This document shows, one piece after another, positions 13,013 through 23,049 of a stretch of 64,000 bases of DNA (its first letter is position 1; each line of letters begins with the position of its first letter). The DNA is taken from assembly GCF_011290365.1 (NCBI RefSeq), contig NZ_CP049786.1:3906001-3970000 (forward strand), in the 5' to 3' direction. A program made the translations under genes and the position numbers. The stretch is from Leclercia sp. 29361 (GTDB lineage Bacteria > Pseudomonadota > Gammaproteobacteria > Enterobacterales > Enterobacteriaceae). The notes below the pieces were generated by a model. The model was not told where the DNA came from. It saw only the letters and a program-made list of their open reading frames with translations, and searched no databases.

Positions 13013-14353
13013 TCAGTAGCGACCGAACGCCGGGCGTTTGCGGTCAAATGTCCAGCCGGGAATAAGATACTGCATCGGGCCTGCGTCATTACGCGCGCCG
13101 CCGGGCAGTTTCTTATAGGCTTCATGGGCTTTGTGGATCTGATCCCAGTCAAGCTCCACGCCAAGCCCCGGCGCATCCGGTACGGCAATCTTGCCGTGTT
13201 TAATTTCCAGTGGATTTTTGGTCAGGCGCGCTTCGCCTTCCTGCCAGATCCAATGGGTGTCGATAGCCGTTGGCGTACCCGGTGCAGCGGCACCAACATG
13301 GGTGAACATCGCCAGCGAGATATCGAAGTGGTTATTAGAGTGGCAACCCCAGGTTAAGCCCCAGTCGTCGCACAGCTGCGCCACGCGCACCGCGCCGGAG
13401 AGGGTCCAGAAGTGCGGGTCCGCCAGCGGGATATCCACCGCGTTCAGCATCACCGCGTGACCCATCTCGCGCCAGTTGGTGGCGATCATATTGGTGGCGA
13501 CCGGCAGACCGGTGGCGCGGCGGAACTCCGCCATCACCTCACGGCCGGAGAAGCCCTGTTCGGCACCGCAGGGATCTTCGGCGTAGGTCAGGACATCGCC
13601 CAGGCCTTTGCACAGGGCGATAGCCTCATCCAACAGCCATGCGCCGTTGGGATCGACGGTAATGCGCGCGTCCGGGAAGCGTTTCTTCAGGGCGCGGGCG
13701 CTGTCGATCTCCTGTTCGCCCGGCAGCACGCCGCCTTTCAGTTTGAAATCCTTAAAGCCGTAGCGATCCTGGGCCGCTTCTGCCAGACGCACCACCGCCT
13801 CGCTGGAGAGCGCCTCCTGATGGCGCAGGTGATACCAGTCGTGGCTGCCAGGGGATTGCTCCAGATACGGCAGGTCGGTTTTCGTGCGATCGCCCAAGTA
13901 GAAGAGATAGCCCAGCACGGTGACCGCATCGCGCTGCTTGCCCGGACCGAGCAGTTCGCACACTGGCACGTTCAGCGCTTTGCCGAGCAGATCCAGCAGC
14001 GCTGCTTCCAGTGCCGCCACCGCATTGACCCGCAGTTCAAATGTCCAGGCACCTTTGCCGAAGGTATCGAAATCGGCGGACTGGTTGCCCTTGTGCACGC
14101 GCTGGACCACTTTGTTCAGCCGCGCCACCTCCTGACCCACCACCTGCGGAATGGCATCCACCAGGGTCTGATAGATCACTTCGCCGCCGGGGGCTTCCCC
14201 AACGCCGGTATTCCCGGCGTTATCGGTCAGCACCACAATATTGCGGGTAAACCAGGCGTTATGCGCGCCGCCGATGTTCAGCAGCATGCTGTCCTGACCG
14301 GCAACCGGGATAACCTTCATTTCAGTCACGACAGGGCTGGATTGCATACTCAT
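13013..14353 (-). CDS. gudX: Glucarate dehydratase-related protein GudX
   Basis: Paralogue of GudD, 446 aa (E. coli GudX is of similar length). It shares the [35 protein letters not shown] and CHSNNHFD blocks with GudD, so metal and catalytic positions appear retained. E. coli GudX is described as having weak dehydratase activity, and its role beside GudD is unresolved. Its start overlaps the gudP stop by 4 nt (ATGA, 14350-14353) with GGGGAG upstream, indicating translational coupling to the transporter. Confidence 0.94.
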   Translation of the reverse strand: MSMQSSPVVTEMKVIPVAGQDSMLLNIGGAHNAWFTRNIVVLTDNAGNTGVGEAPGGEVIYQTLVDAIPQVVGQEVARLNKVVQRVHKGNQSADFDTFGKGAWTFELRVNAVAALEAALLDLLGKALNVPVCELLGPGKQRDAVTVLGYLFYLGDRTKTDLPYLEQSPGSHDWYHLRHQEALSSEAVVRLAEAAQDRYGFKDFKLKGGVLPGEQEIDSARALKKRFPDARITVDPNGAWLLDEAIALCKGLGDVLTYAEDPCGAEQGFSGREVMAEFRRATGLPVATNMIATNWREMGHAVMLNAVDIPLADPHFWTLSGAVRVAQLCDDWGLTWGCHSNNHFDISLAMFTHVGAAAPGTPTAIDTHWIWQEGEARLTKNPLEIKHGKIAVPDAPGLGVELDWDQIHKAHEAYKKLPGGARNDAGPMQYLIPGWTFDRKRPAFGRY

Positions 14354-15708
14354 GATAAACGCTCCCCGACAGGTTTCAGTTCGATACGTTTGATATCACC
14401 CACCAGCACCAGGTAGCTCAGTACCGCCACCAGAGCGTGAACCCCGACGTAGATCAGCGCCCCGTTGAAGGAACCGGTGGTGCCGACGATGTAACCGATG
14501 GCAATCGGGGTGACGATCCCGGAGATGTTGCCGAACATATTGAACAGACCACCGCTCAGACCGCTGATCTCTTTCGGTGCGGTATCGGCCATCACCGCCC
14601 AGCCCAGCGCCCCGATCCCTTTCCCGAAGAAGGCCATCGCCATAAAGCCGATAATCATCCACTCGGCGTCAACGTAGTTACAGAACACCATCGACATGGA
14701 GAGCAGCATACCCAGCACGATCGGCGTTTTACGGGCAATATTCAGGGAACCGGTACGACGCATCAGCCAGTCGGAAATCACCCCGCCCAGCACGCCGCCG
14801 ATAAAGCCGCAGATTGCCGGAACAGAGGCCACAAACCCGGCTTTCAGAATCGACATACCGCGAGCCTGCACCAGATAGACCGGGAACCAGGTGATAAAGA
14901 AGTAGGTTAAGGCGTTGATACAGTACTGGCCGAGGTAGATCCCCACCATCATGCGGGTGCCCACCAGCTGTTTGATCTGACCCCACTTGTGGCTGAACGG
15001 CACTTTCTCTTTGCTTTTCGCCTGATCCATGTTGATCAGCGCCCCGCCCGCGGCGATGTAATCCAGCTCTTTCTGGTTTACGCCCGGATGCTGGTTTGGC
15101 TCGTGGATCACTTTCAGCCACACAAAGCTGATGATGATGCCCAGACCGCCCATGAAGAAGAACACGTGTGACCAGCCCACTTCGTGGGTCAGCCAGCCCA
15201 TGATCGGGGCGAAGATCACGGTAGCGAAGTATTGCGCGGAGTTAAAAATGGATACCGCCGTTCCCCTCTCCTGCGCCGGGAACCAGGCTGCCACTATGCG
15301 GCTATTGCCCGGGAAGGAGGGCGCTTCGGCAAGGCCGACGAGGAAGCGCAGCGTAAAGAGCGCGACAATAATGCCAAAGCCGTTAAAGATATCGACAAAG
15401 CCCTGTAACAGGGTGAACAGGGACCAGATAAAAATGGACCAGAAGTAGACGCGTTTTGAACCGAATCGGTCAAGCAACCAACCACCCGGGATTTGGCCGA
15501 TAACATAGGCCCATGAAAATGCTGAGAAAACGTAACCCATTCCGACCGGATCCAGACCGATATCTTTTGCCATTTCAGAACCGGCAATCGACAGCGTGGC
15601 GCGGTCGCCATAGTTAAAGGATGTGACGATAAACAGCATCACCACTATCCAATAGCGAGCGTTGGTGCGCTTTTCAGCGCTGCTCGCCGCCTGGCTTAAT
15701 GAACTCAT
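14350..15708 (-). CDS. gudP: Glucarate/galactarate transporter GudP (MFS)
   Basis: Major facilitator superfamily, anion:cation symporter type, importing D-glucarate and galactarate. The 452 residues include about 12 hydrophobic segments starting near residue 20 ([20 protein letters not shown], typical of the ACS family) and a [13 protein letters not shown] loop after helix 2. It is the first gene of gudP-gudX-gudD-garK. The ATG follows AGGAG at 7 nt. In E. coli the operon is activated by CdaR in response to diacid sugars. Confidence 0.95.
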   Translation of the reverse strand: MSSLSQAASSAEKRTNARYWIVVMLFIVTSFNYGDRATLSIAGSEMAKDIGLDPVGMGYVFSAFSWAYVIGQIPGGWLLDRFGSKRVYFWSIFIWSLFTLLQGFVDIFNGFGIIVALFTLRFLVGLAEAPSFPGNSRIVAAWFPAQERGTAVSIFNSAQYFATVIFAPIMGWLTHEVGWSHVFFFMGGLGIIISFVWLKVIHEPNQHPGVNQKELDYIAAGGALINMDQAKSKEKVPFSHKWGQIKQLVGTRMMVGIYLGQYCINALTYFFITWFPVYLVQARGMSILKAGFVASVPAICGFIGGVLGGVISDWLMRRTGSLNIARKTPIVLGMLLSMSMVFCNYVDAEWMIIGFMAMAFFGKGIGALGWAVMADTAPKEISGLSGGLFNMFGNISGIVTPIAIGYIVGTTGSFNGALIYVGVHALVAVLSYLVLVGDIKRIELKPVGERLS

Positions 15709-16068
15709 TCTTGCACTCCTGAATCATAGCTTTTATCGCTACGTTCATTCTGAACAGCTCAACCGGTAGGGTATCAGAATGACGTGTATGTGTTTTTTGC
15801 AGTTCAAACGTTGAGGTCTTTTGCCTTACTGACTGCATTTTTATTAACTGGCGGAAAAAGTATAAGAAAGGATCCAGGCCCCTCTCACCGTGCAACAACA
15901 CAACATTGGCGGGAGGGTTTGAGGTTGTTTATGGCATAAGCCTAACTCAATGGAAGGTAGTTCACGGAAACGTGGCTGAGTGAGAAAACAACAGAAGAGA
16001 AAGAGAAGAGTGTGAATCAGGTCGCTTGACGCGGTGGAATGCCCTCCCGCGGCCGGGAGGGAAAGCAT
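15709..16068. other. Non-coding gap gudP-yqcA with a candidate gudP promoter
   Basis: No credible gene. On the minus strand a good -10 (TATACT, 15859-15864) lies ~150 bp before gudP. Its -35 at 17 bp spacing is poor (TGAGAG, 15882-15887), as expected for an activator-dependent promoter; CdaR is the known activator in E. coli. Near 16042-16061, CCCTCCCG and CGGGAGGG form an 8-bp stem just past the yqcA stop, without a T run. Promoter and hairpin roles are inferred. Confidence 0.45.
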
Positions 16069-16518
16069 CTAGCCGAGAAGCGTGCCCCAGTGTTCAACCC
16101 AGGGATTGGATTCGCTTTCCGGTTCAGGGTGCTCAGAGGCATCGATCATCAGCATCTCACCCACGCGCTGAGCGCTCTGCTCCTGTAACAAGGCGTCGAA
16201 CTTTTTGCCGCCACCGCAGAAACTGGCGTAGGTGCTGTCACCCAGCGCGATGATGCCGTAGCGCATCTCCGGCTGATAACCCAGCTTATCTTTAATGCCC
16301 TGGTACAGCGGGACGATACTGTCCGGCAGATCGCCCTGCCCGGTTGTCGAGGTGACCACCAGCGCATACTGGCCCTGGTATTTTTCCCAGTCGGCCAGTT
16401 CGGGATCTTCATACACCGTGGCTTTGTGGCCCATTCCCGCGAGAATTGCTTCGGCTTCTTCGGCCACCAGCAGCGAATTGCCGTACATCGTACCGACAAA
16501 AATTCCGACTACAGCCAT
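16069..16518 (-). CDS. yqcA: Flavodoxin-like protein YqcA
   Basis: Short flavodoxin, 149 aa, the same size as in E. coli. The FMN phosphate loop is [13 protein letters not shown] near residue 8; later loops are [12 protein letters not shown] and [14 protein letters not shown], typical of flavodoxins and MioC-like proteins. The physiological electron partner is not settled. The ATG follows GAGGGAG. It is the last gene of the yqcC-truC-yqcA set, 24 bp after truC. Confidence 0.93.
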   Translation of the reverse strand: MAVVGIFVGTMYGNSLLVAEEAEAILAGMGHKATVYEDPELADWEKYQGQYALVVTSTTGQGDLPDSIVPLYQGIKDKLGYQPEMRYGIIALGDSTYASFCGGGKKFDALLQEQSAQRVGEMLMIDASEHPEPESESNPWVEHWGTLLG

Positions 16519-16542
16519 GGTTTACTCCCTCAATAAATGCAA

Positions 16543-17316
16543 TTAACGTTCATCCTGAACGTTGGCGGGTTCAAACTCAACCCTTTCATTTTCGGGGAGT
16601 TGCCCGCGCCAGCCAAAGTGTGACAGCGCCTGCATCCACACCGGATCAAGCCCGGCCCGGATGGTCAGCGGCTCACCGGTAAATGGATGCACCAGGTTCA
16701 GCTGGCTGGCGTGCAGCATCAGTCGGTTACAGCCAAAGTGTTCGGCGGCGCTGCGGTTCTGTTTCAGATCGCCATGCTTGCTGTCACCGATGATCGGATG
16801 ACGCAGATGGGTAAGGTGGCGTCGCAGTTGGTGTTTACGCCCGGTTTTCGGCTCCAGCTCGACCAGGCTGTAGCGTGTGGTCGGAAATTTGCTGGTGGCG
16901 ACAGGCATTTCGACAGTCGCCAGACCGCGATAGTCGGTTACCGCAGGCTGCGGCTCTTTATCATCCCGGGCATATTTGTCGGCGATTTTATCCAGCTCTT
17001 CGATCAGCGGATAATCGAGCGTCGCGGCGTCGGTCAGCCAGCCCCGGACAATCGCATGGTAACGTTTCTGGATCTGATGCTGCTCGAACTGCTGCGACAG
17101 ACGTCGTCCGGCCTCGCTGGAGAGGCCCATCAGCAATACGCCGGAAGTGGGTCTGTCGAGGCGGTGGACGGTAAAAACATGCTGACCAATCTGGTCACGC
17201 ACGGTCTGCATCACCACCACTTTTTCATCGCGATCAAGCCAGCTCCGGTGCACCAGCCAGCCGGAGGGCTTATTGACCGCCACCAGCCACTCATCCTGAT
17301 AGAGGATCTCAATCAT
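16543..17316 (-). CDS. truC: tRNA pseudouridine65 synthase TruC
   Basis: RluA-family pseudouridine synthase that modifies U65 in the T stem of certain tRNAs. It is 257 aa (E. coli 260). The catalytic aspartate is in VHRLDRPTSGVLL, and later family blocks are LVELEPKTGRKHQLRRHL and RLMLHASQL. Its start overlaps the yqcC stop by 4 nt, indicating coupled translation. Confidence 0.95.
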   Translation of the reverse strand: MIEILYQDEWLVAVNKPSGWLVHRSWLDRDEKVVVMQTVRDQIGQHVFTVHRLDRPTSGVLLMGLSSEAGRRLSQQFEQHQIQKRYHAIVRGWLTDAATLDYPLIEELDKIADKYARDDKEPQPAVTDYRGLATVEMPVATSKFPTTRYSLVELEPKTGRKHQLRRHLTHLRHPIIGDSKHGDLKQNRSAAEHFGCNRLMLHASQLNLVHPFTGEPLTIRAGLDPVWMQALSHFGWRGQLPENERVEFEPANVQDER

Positions 17317-17639
17317 GCTTCGTTGCCAAAGAGGGTGTCCAGCGCCAGCAGTGCCGCCAGTACTTCCTCCCGTGACGGATGAGCAGCGTCCAGCGCCATT
17401 TCATAGTAGGGGGCGACGGCAAAGTTTTGCGGCAGCGAATGTCCGCCCTCAATCAGGGCATGCATGCGGGGAATGAGCACCCATTGCAGCCACTCAAACG
17501 GCTCCAGGGTATCCATGCAGAAAGGTTGCGTGCTCTCAAACGCGTCAGGCTGCGGCGCCGTCTCTTGCCACAGTTGATGATCGCGCAATAAAGCTTCGAT
17601 GGCGTGCAGCTGCGCGCGCACGTGGTCGTGATGCGTCAT
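17313..17639 (-). CDS. yqcC: YqcC family protein of unknown function
   Basis: A 108-residue soluble protein (E. coli YqcC 109), DUF446 family. I chose the ATG at 17637-17639 (MTHHDHVRAQ) because GAGG lies 6 nt upstream; the frame is open to 17711, but that part is hydrophobic and unlike the family and would run into the end of csrB. It contains LEPFEWLQWVLIPRMHALIE, the conserved centre. It is the first gene before truC and yqcA. No biochemical role is assigned with confidence. Confidence 0.88.
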   Translation of the reverse strand: MTHHDHVRAQLHAIEALLRDHQLWQETAPQPDAFESTQPFCMDTLEPFEWLQWVLIPRMHALIEGGHSLPQNFAVAPYYEMALDAAHPSREEVLAALLALDTLFGNEA

Positions 17640-17696
17640 GAAAACCTCAACTGAAAATCTGAACGGCGGGCAGCATAGCAAAGACCACGCAGAAAT

Positions 17697-18060
17697 AAAA
17701 AAAGGGAGCACTGTAAAAACAGTGCTCCCGGTTCGTTTCGCAGCAATCCAGCTACTTTTAGTGCTCCCTGCTCATCCGTGACAACTTTTCCTCTGACCCG
17801 AAGGTCTGGTCTTCCCTCGACCGCTGCATCTTGCGCACATCATCCTGATGTGACTGTTTCATCCTGAAACGTCCTGGTCTTCCTGACCCACCGGACATCC
17901 GTACCGGCTCTCATTCTCCTTCCTGGAGGTGTCCTTCACGCATCCTGCGTTATCCTTTTGCTTCTTCCTGAAGCCTTCCTTGTAACGCCTTCCTGACGTG
18001 TCCTGAGTTAAGAAACGCCATCATCCTGATGTTCGCTTCTCGTGTCGGCATCCTGTCGAC
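17697..18060 (-). ncRNA. csrB: CsrB small RNA, CsrA antagonist
   Basis: A 364-nt RNA read leftward from GTCGACAGGATG (18060) to a T run (17697-17703); E. coli CsrB is 369 nt with the same start and end. I count about 22 GGA triplets, most as CAGGA or AAGGA in short stem-loops, the binding sites that sequester CsrA. The terminator is a perfect 11-bp stem (GGGAGCACTGT 17704-17714 / ACAGTGCTCCC 17719-17729). Location between yqcC and syd is as in E. coli. It is activated by BarA-UvrY; barA is in this window. Confidence 0.97.
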
Positions 18061-18064
18061 GGGC

Positions 18065-18070
18065 ATAGAA
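18065..18070 (-). promoter_or_regulatory. csrB -10 element
   Basis: TTCTAT on the minus strand ends 4 nt before the inferred csrB start at 18060. No good -35 is visible, in line with dependence on UvrY bound far upstream. Confidence 0.5.
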
Positions 18071-18218
18071 TCCCCTATTCCGCTTCGTCTTACAAGGCAC
18101 TGCGTAAGTCAAATTAAAGAGTTGTTGCAACTTATTACTACCCGACACGCATTCAACGTGCTGATAATAAATGAATTAATTGAAAGAATATCAGGTTGAG
18201 CGCGTGAGATGTTACGGT

Positions 18219-18252
18219 GATCTCTTACAAGCTCTGTAAGAGATCTCTCACA
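18219..18252 (-). promoter_or_regulatory. UvrY/SirA operators upstream of csrB
   Basis: TGTAAGAGATCTCTCACA (18235-18252) is a near-perfect 18-bp inverted repeat of the known SirA/UvrY site. Its centre lies ~183 bp upstream of the csrB start, close to the E. coli arrangement. Next to it, GATCTCTTACA (18219-18229) pairs perfectly with TGTAAGAGATC (18235-18245) across 5 bp, so an extra half-site is present. Both operators lie ~20-50 bp beyond the syd stop codon. Confidence 0.88.
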
Positions 18253-18271
18253 CGCGCTGTAGTACGCGGGA

Positions 18272-18817
18272 TTACACGACAGGATGAAGATTATTGAGGA
18301 AATCCGTAAGGGAAGCGGCCAGGATCTGGCGTTTTTGCGTGCCCAGCGTCTCTTTTACCACGTTCCCCGTAAGGTTGCAGACAGAGAGAATATCCATTTC
18401 ACTCTCCAGCGTGGCGATGAAGAGCGTTGGCGATAGCTTCAGGCGCTTCTGGGTCACAAGGTGCCCAATCAGGTTCTCCTGCACGCGCTGCAGATCGTCT
18501 TCACTCCAGGTTTGCAGCAGAGTCAGCATCTCGTTATCAAAGCGAGCGCACATATCCCCGGCAAACTGTGTGGTATAGAACGCGTGGACCGCAGGTTGTA
18601 CCACAATGTCCATGGCGCGTTCAACGGCATTTACATTCTGCTCAGCGGTAAACGGCTGGGGCTGCCAGGTCACGGTATCCCCGGAAGAGGTGATAATACA
18701 GGGCGAGGGGACGCCATACAGCGCCTCGCTTTGAGGCCATGACGCGTTCTGTTCATGCCAGGCGTCACAGTAACGCGCCGTAAACGCGGTTAAGGCAGCT
18801 GCAGTCTCTTTATCCAC
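18272..18817 (-). CDS. syd: Syd, SecY-interacting protein
   Basis: Cytosolic, membrane-associating protein that binds SecY and probes the integrity of the Sec translocon. The 181 residues equal the E. coli length. Recognisable blocks are [36 protein letters not shown] and [18 protein letters not shown]. The start codon is GTG (18815-18817) with GAGAG upstream. It is divergent from queF with 69 bp between starts. The csrB control region lies directly downstream. Confidence 0.95.
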   Translation of the reverse strand: MDKETAAALTAFTARYCDAWHEQNASWPQSEALYGVPSPCIITSSGDTVTWQPQPFTAEQNVNAVERAMDIVVQPAVHAFYTTQFAGDMCARFDNEMLTLLQTWSEDDLQRVQENLIGHLVTQKRLKLSPTLFIATLESEMDILSVCNLTGNVVKETLGTQKRQILAASLTDFLNNLHPVV

Positions 18818-18886
18818 CGGTTTCTCTCTTCATATAAGCCAGGATACACTCAGTCGCATAGTTTACCTGCAAAGTGACAATGAAAC

Positions 18887-19729
18887 ATGTCTTACGAAAA
18901 TCATGATGCCTTATCGGGCTTAACCCTGGGCAAAACCACCGCCTACCGCGACATCTACGACGCCAGCCTGTTACAGGGCGTGCCGCGCAGTCTTAATCGC
19001 GATCCACTCGGGCTGAAAGCCGATAACCTGCCCTTTCACGGCGGCGATATCTGGACGCTGTATGAGCTCTCCTGGCTCAACGTCCGGGGTTTACCCCAGG
19101 TGGCGGTAGGTCACGTTGAGCTGGATTACACCAGCGTCAACCTGGTGGAGTCCAAAAGCTTTAAGCTCTACCTCAACAGCTTCAATCAGACCCGCTTTGA
19201 CAGCTGGGACGCGGTGCAGCGCACGCTGGAACGTGACTTAAGCGCCTGCGCGCAGGGGAAAGTGACCGTCGCCCTCTACCGCATCGACGAGCTGGAAGGT
19301 CAGCCAATCGCCCATTTCCACGGTACCTGCATTGACGAGCAGGATATTGAGATCGACACCTACCAGTTTGATACCGCCTGGCTTGAAAATGCTGCCAGCG
19401 GCAACGTGGTGAAAGAAACGCTGGTCAGCCACCTGCTGAAATCCAACTGCCTTATCACTCACCAGCCTGACTGGGGTTCGGTTCAGATCCAGTATCGCGG
19501 CGCTAAAATCGATCGTGAGAAGCTCCTGCGCTACCTGGTCTCCTTCCGAAACCACAATGAGTTTCATGAGCAGTGCGTGGAGCGCATCTTCAACGACATT
19601 CTGCATTTCTGCCAGCCAGAAGCGCTGAGCGTCTACGCCCGCTATACCCGCCGCGGTGGGCTGGATATCAATCCGTGGCGCAGCAACACCGATTTTGTTC
19701 CGGCGATCGGTCGTTTAGTCCGTCAGTAA
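18887..19729 (+). CDS. queF: NADPH-dependent 7-cyano-7-deazaguanine reductase QueF
   Basis: Reduces preQ0 to preQ1 in queuosine tRNA modification. It is 280 aa (E. coli 282), the long bimodular T-fold form. The catalytic Cys188 that forms the thioimide and the proton donor Asp195 lie in [12 protein letters not shown]. The QueF signature E(S/L)KSFKLY appears as [12 protein letters not shown] near residue 90, and the second half has [10 protein letters not shown]. Followed by a GC hairpin at 19740-19780. Confidence 0.96.
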   Translation: MSYENHDALSGLTLGKTTAYRDIYDASLLQGVPRSLNRDPLGLKADNLPFHGGDIWTLYELSWLNVRGLPQVAVGHVELDYTSVNLVESKSFKLYLNSFNQTRFDSWDAVQRTLERDLSACAQGKVTVALYRIDELEGQPIAHFHGTCIDEQDIEIDTYQFDTAWLENAASGNVVKETLVSHLLKSNCLITHQPDWGSVQIQYRGAKIDREKLLRYLVSFRNHNEFHEQCVERIFNDILHFCQPEALSVYARYTRRGGLDINPWRSNTDFVPAIGRLVRQ

Positions 19730-19739
19730 GATAAATAAA

Positions 19740-19780
19740 TTCACAATATGCGCGGTCCGTTCCGCGCTTTGGGTTGTGAA
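19740..19780 (+). terminator. Hairpin after queF, possible terminator
   Basis: TTCACAA (19740-19746) pairs with TTGTGAA (19774-19780), enclosing an inner GCGCGG / CCGCGC stem (19750-19755, 19762-19767) followed by TTT. The T run is short, so termination may be partial. Confidence 0.5.
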
Positions 19781-19845
19781 AGGTCATAAGCCAGGGCTAT
19801 TGTAATCAGCAGGGAAAGACGATAAACGTCCCGTAAGGAGCTCAC

Positions 19846-21210
19846 TTGATTACACATATAAGCCCGCTTGGCTCAATGGATATGTTGTCGCAGCTGGAAG
19901 TGGACATGCTCAAGAGCACGGCCAGCAGCGATCTTTATCAACTGTTTCGCAACTGTTCACTTGCCGTTCTGAACTCCGGTAGCCTGACCGACAACAGCAA
20001 AGAGTTGCTGTCCCGCTTTGAAAGCTTTGATATTAACGTTCTGCGTCGTGAACGTGGCGTGAAGCTGGAGCTGATTAACCCGCCGGAAGATGCCTTTGTT
20101 GACGGGCGCATCATTCGCGCGCTGCAGGCCAACCTGTTTGCCGTCCTGCGCGATATCCTGTTTGTGAATGGCCAGATCAGTAACGCCGGTCGTTTCCAGC
20201 ATCTGAACCTCGAAAGCTCGGCCCATATCACCAACCTGGTGTTCTCCATTCTGCGTAACGCCCGTGCCCTGCACGTGGGCGAAGCCCCGAGCATGGTGGT
20301 GTGCTGGGGGGGTCACTCCATTAACGAAACCGAATACCTCTACGCCCGTCGTGTCGGCACCCAGCTGGGGCTGCGCGAGCTGAACATCTGCACCGGCTGC
20401 GGTCCGGGGGCGATGGAAGCGCCGATGAAGGGCGCCGCGGTGGGGCATGCCCAGCAGCGCTACAAAGAGGGCCGTTTTATCGGCATGACCGAGCCGTCGA
20501 TTATTGCCGCTGAGCCGCCGAATCCGCTGGTCAATGAACTGATCATCATGCCGGACATCGAGAAACGTCTTGAGGCGTTTGTCCGTATCGCGCACGGGAT
20601 CATCATCTTCCCGGGCGGCGTGGGGACGGCAGAAGAGCTGCTCTATCTGCTGGGCATTCTGATGCATCCGGCTAACCAGGACCAGGTCCTGCCGCTGATC
20701 CTGACCGGGCCGAAAGAGAGTGCAGACTACTTCCGCGTGCTGGATGAGTTCATCGTCCATACCCTGGGCGAGGCGGCTCGCCGTCACTATCGCATCATCA
20801 TCGATGACGCCGCCGAAGTGGCGCGCCTGATGAAAAAGGCGATGCCGCTGGTGAAAGAGAACCGTCGCGATACCGGGGATGCCTACAGCTTTAACTGGTC
20901 GATCCGCATTTCGCCGGATCTGCAGATCCCGTTTGAGCCGTCGCATGAAAACATGGCCAACCTGAAACTCTATCCCGATCAGCCGGTTGAAGTGCTGGCC
21001 GCCGATCTGCGTCGCGCCTTCTCGGGCATCGTGGCGGGTAACGTGAAGGAGGTGGGTATCCAGGCCATCGAAGAGTTTGGGCCGTATAAAATTCATGGCG
21101 ACCGCGACATGATGCGCCGCATGGACGATCTGCTGCAGGGCTTCGTCGCCCAGCACCGTATGAAGCTTCCAGGCTCTGCCTATATCCCCTGTTACGAGAT
21201 CTCAGCGTAA
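19846..21210 (+). CDS. ppnN: Nucleotide 5'-monophosphate nucleosidase PpnN (YgdH)
   Basis: Cleaves purine and pyrimidine nucleoside monophosphates to base and ribose 5-phosphate; in E. coli it is activated by (p)ppGpp. The 454 residues equal the E. coli length. The central LOG-type domain has [17 protein letters not shown] and the catalytic [15 protein letters not shown] loop, flanked by the N- and C-terminal domains of this family. The start is TTG (19846-19848) with AAGGAG 6 nt upstream. The alarmone synthase RelA is encoded in the same window. Confidence 0.95.
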   Translation: MITHISPLGSMDMLSQLEVDMLKSTASSDLYQLFRNCSLAVLNSGSLTDNSKELLSRFESFDINVLRRERGVKLELINPPEDAFVDGRIIRALQANLFAVLRDILFVNGQISNAGRFQHLNLESSAHITNLVFSILRNARALHVGEAPSMVVCWGGHSINETEYLYARRVGTQLGLRELNICTGCGPGAMEAPMKGAAVGHAQQRYKEGRFIGMTEPSIIAAEPPNPLVNELIIMPDIEKRLEAFVRIAHGIIIFPGGVGTAEELLYLLGILMHPANQDQVLPLILTGPKESADYFRVLDEFIVHTLGEAARRHYRIIIDDAAEVARLMKKAMPLVKENRRDTGDAYSFNWSIRISPDLQIPFEPSHENMANLKLYPDQPVEVLAADLRRAFSGIVAGNVKEVGIQAIEEFGPYKIHGDRDMMRRMDDLLQGFVAQHRMKLPGSAYIPCYEISA

Positions 21211-21216
21211 CGCCTT

Positions 21217-21236
21217 GCCCGGCGCGCATGCCGGGT
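21217..21236. repeat. Small REP-like palindrome after ppnN
   Basis: GCCCGGC (21217-21223) faces GCCGGGT (21230-21236) across GCGCAT, just past the ppnN stop. It resembles the ends of REP elements elsewhere in the window but is shorter. Confidence 0.45.
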
Positions 21237-21246
21237 ACCCTATCCC

Positions 21247-21279
21247 GCCGGGAATGGCCCTTCGCCTCCCGGCTTTTTT
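21247..21279 (+). terminator. Rho-independent terminator of ppnN
   Basis: GCCGGGA (21247-21253) pairs with TCCCGGC (21267-21273) and is followed by six T. Confidence 0.85.
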
Positions 21280-21751
21280 ATTGCCTTCAGCGACATGGCC
21301 TGGCCTGCAATATCACTATTACTTATCTTTTTGCTATTTCATAACGTAACGCAAACGATTACGTTCCTGGCCAGAGCGTGATTTATCAGCCGAAAATGCC
21401 ATAAAGCACGAAAAAATCCTCTAAACAGACACTTTTACAGCGTAAGGCTCCTATCTTACTGGGGGATCTATCTCGCCACATATCGTTAATGGTAGCCTTC
21501 GCGCCCAGAAATTCGTCATGCTGTTTTATTAGCAGATAAATGGTCTAAAGATACCCACATCATAAGTGGATTATCGCATTTGAGATCGGGATCACTGATA
21601 GATCCATTACTAAAATGTATCTTTCCGCCCGCCGATAGTTACGGAGAAAAATTATATAAAAACCGTCACTGAGCGAATTTCATATTACGATTAGCCCTTT
21701 TTGCACTGAATTTGACCAGAAACCTGACATTAGCTACTCCTGGAGACACAG
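21280..21751. other. AT-rich regulatory gap upstream of sdaC
   Basis: 472 bp without a credible gene. It holds the PurR-type palindrome at 21349-21364, several AT-rich runs and a GGAG ribosome site directly before sdaC. I could not pick a convincing -35/-10 pair for sdaC by eye. Its length suggests a multi-input promoter. Confidence 0.6.
21349..21364. promoter_or_regulatory. PurR-type operator candidate
   Basis: ACGCAAACGATTACGT fits the E. coli PurR pattern ANGCAANCGNTTNCNT at every fixed position. It is embedded in a longer inverted repeat, AACGTAA (21343-21349) and TTACGTT (21359-21365). It lies ~70 bp past the ppnN terminator and ~390 bp before sdaC. A different LacI-family regulator could also recognise it. 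Confidence 0.45.
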
Positions 21752-23041
21752 ATGGAAACCACTCAAACCAGCACCGTTGCTTCGATTGAAACCCGAAGTG
21801 GATGGCGTAAAACAGATACCATGTGGATGCTTGGCCTGTACGGCACAGCAATCGGCGCTGGTGTTCTTTTCCTTCCTATTAACGCAGGTGTGGGCGGCTT
21901 AATTCCGCTGATCATCATGGCGATCATTGCCTTCCCGATGACCTACTTTGCACACCGCGGCCTGACCCGTTTTGTGCTCTCTGGTAAAAACCCGGGCGAA
22001 GACATCACCGAAGTTGTTGAAGAACATTTCGGTATTGGCGCTGGTAAACTGATTACCCTGCTCTACTTCTTTGCGATCTACCCAATCCTGTTGGTTTATA
22101 GCGTGGCTATCACCAACACCGTGGACAGCTTCATGACTCATCAGCTGGGCATGACCCCGCCGCCGCGCGCTATTCTGTCGCTGATCCTGATCGTCGGCAT
22201 GATGACCATCGTGCGCTTCGGTGAGCAAATGATTGTGAAGGCGATGAGCGTGCTGGTGTTCCCGTTCGTTATCGCTCTGATGGTGCTGGCCTGCTACCTG
22301 ATCCCACAGTGGAACGGTGCGGCGCTGGAAACCCTCTCCCTGAGCAGCGCATCTGCTACCGGCAACGGCCTGTGGATGACCCTGTGGCTGGCCATTCCGG
22401 TCATGGTCTTCTCCTTCAACCACTCCCCGATCATCTCCTCCTTCGCCGTGGCGAAGCGTGAAGAGTACGGTCAGGGTGCCGAGAAGAAGTGTTCCAGCAT
22501 CCTGGCTCGCGCTCACGTGATGATGGTGCTGACCGTAATGTTCTTCGTCTTCAGCTGCGTACTGAGCCTCGCGCCGGCGGATCTGGCGGCAGCGAAAGAG
22601 CAGAACATCTCTATCCTCTCTTACCTGGCGAACCACTTTAACGCCCCGGTCATTGCCTGGATGGCGCCAATCATCGCCATTATCGCGATTACCAAATCCT
22701 TCCTCGGCCACTACCTGGGCGCACGTGAAGGCTTTAACGGCATGGTGATTAAATCGCTGCGCGGTAAAGGCAAGAGCATTGAAATCAACAAGCTGAACAA
22801 GATCACTGCACTGTTCATGCTGCTGACCACCTGGGCGGTTGCCACCATGAACCCGAGCATCCTTGGGATGATCGAAACCCTGGGCGGCCCGATTATCGCG
22901 ATGATCCTGTTCCTGATGCCGATGTACGCGATTCAGAAAGTGCCAGCGATGCGTAAATACAGCGGCCAGATCAGCAACGTCTTCGTTGTGATTATGGGTC
23001 TGATTGCTATCTCCGCTATCTTCTTCTCGCTGTTCGCTTAA
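21752..23041 (+). CDS. sdaC: Serine:H+ symporter SdaC
   Basis: Inner-membrane transporter of the HAAAP family importing L-serine. The 429 residues equal the E. coli length, with about 11 hydrophobic helices beginning at residue ~25 ([19 protein letters not shown], the family's signature first helix). The ATG follows GGAG by 8 nt. It is upstream of and co-directional with the serine deaminase gene sdaB, so uptake and breakdown of serine are paired. Confidence 0.97.
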   Translation: METTQTSTVASIETRSGWRKTDTMWMLGLYGTAIGAGVLFLPINAGVGGLIPLIIMAIIAFPMTYFAHRGLTRFVLSGKNPGEDITEVVEEHFGIGAGKLITLLYFFAIYPILLVYSVAITNTVDSFMTHQLGMTPPPRAILSLILIVGMMTIVRFGEQMIVKAMSVLVFPFVIALMVLACYLIPQWNGAALETLSLSSASATGNGLWMTLWLAIPVMVFSFNHSPIISSFAVAKREEYGQGAEKKCSSILARAHVMMVLTVMFFVFSCVLSLAPADLAAAKEQNISILSYLANHFNAPVIAWMAPIIAIIAITKSFLGHYLGAREGFNGMVIKSLRGKGKSIEINKLNKITALFMLLTTWAVATMNPSILGMIETLGGPIIAMILFLMPMYAIQKVPAMRKYSGQISNVFVVIMGLIAISAIFFSLFA

Positions 23042-23049
23042 TTCCTCCC

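Noticed and set aside
10889-14416. Three long plus-strand frames (10889-11989, 12101-13012, 13412-14416) across the garK, gudD and gudX region
   Set aside because: All lie antisense to well-conserved genes. The similarity between two of them only reflects that gudD and gudX are paralogues.
15674-16068. Two minus-strand frames of about 75 codons upstream of gudP
   Set aside because: They lack ribosome sites and overlap the likely gudP promoter; cysteine-rich translations look like non-coding sequence.
17740-18060. Dense TCCTG repeats that might be a simple repeat or array
   Set aside because: They are the GGA-containing hairpins of CsrB read on the other strand.
19957-21156. 399-codon open frame antisense to ppnN
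   Set aside because: Composition is rich in His, Gln, Asp and Arg as expected for the reverse frame of a GC-rich gene; ppnN is unambiguous on the plus strand.
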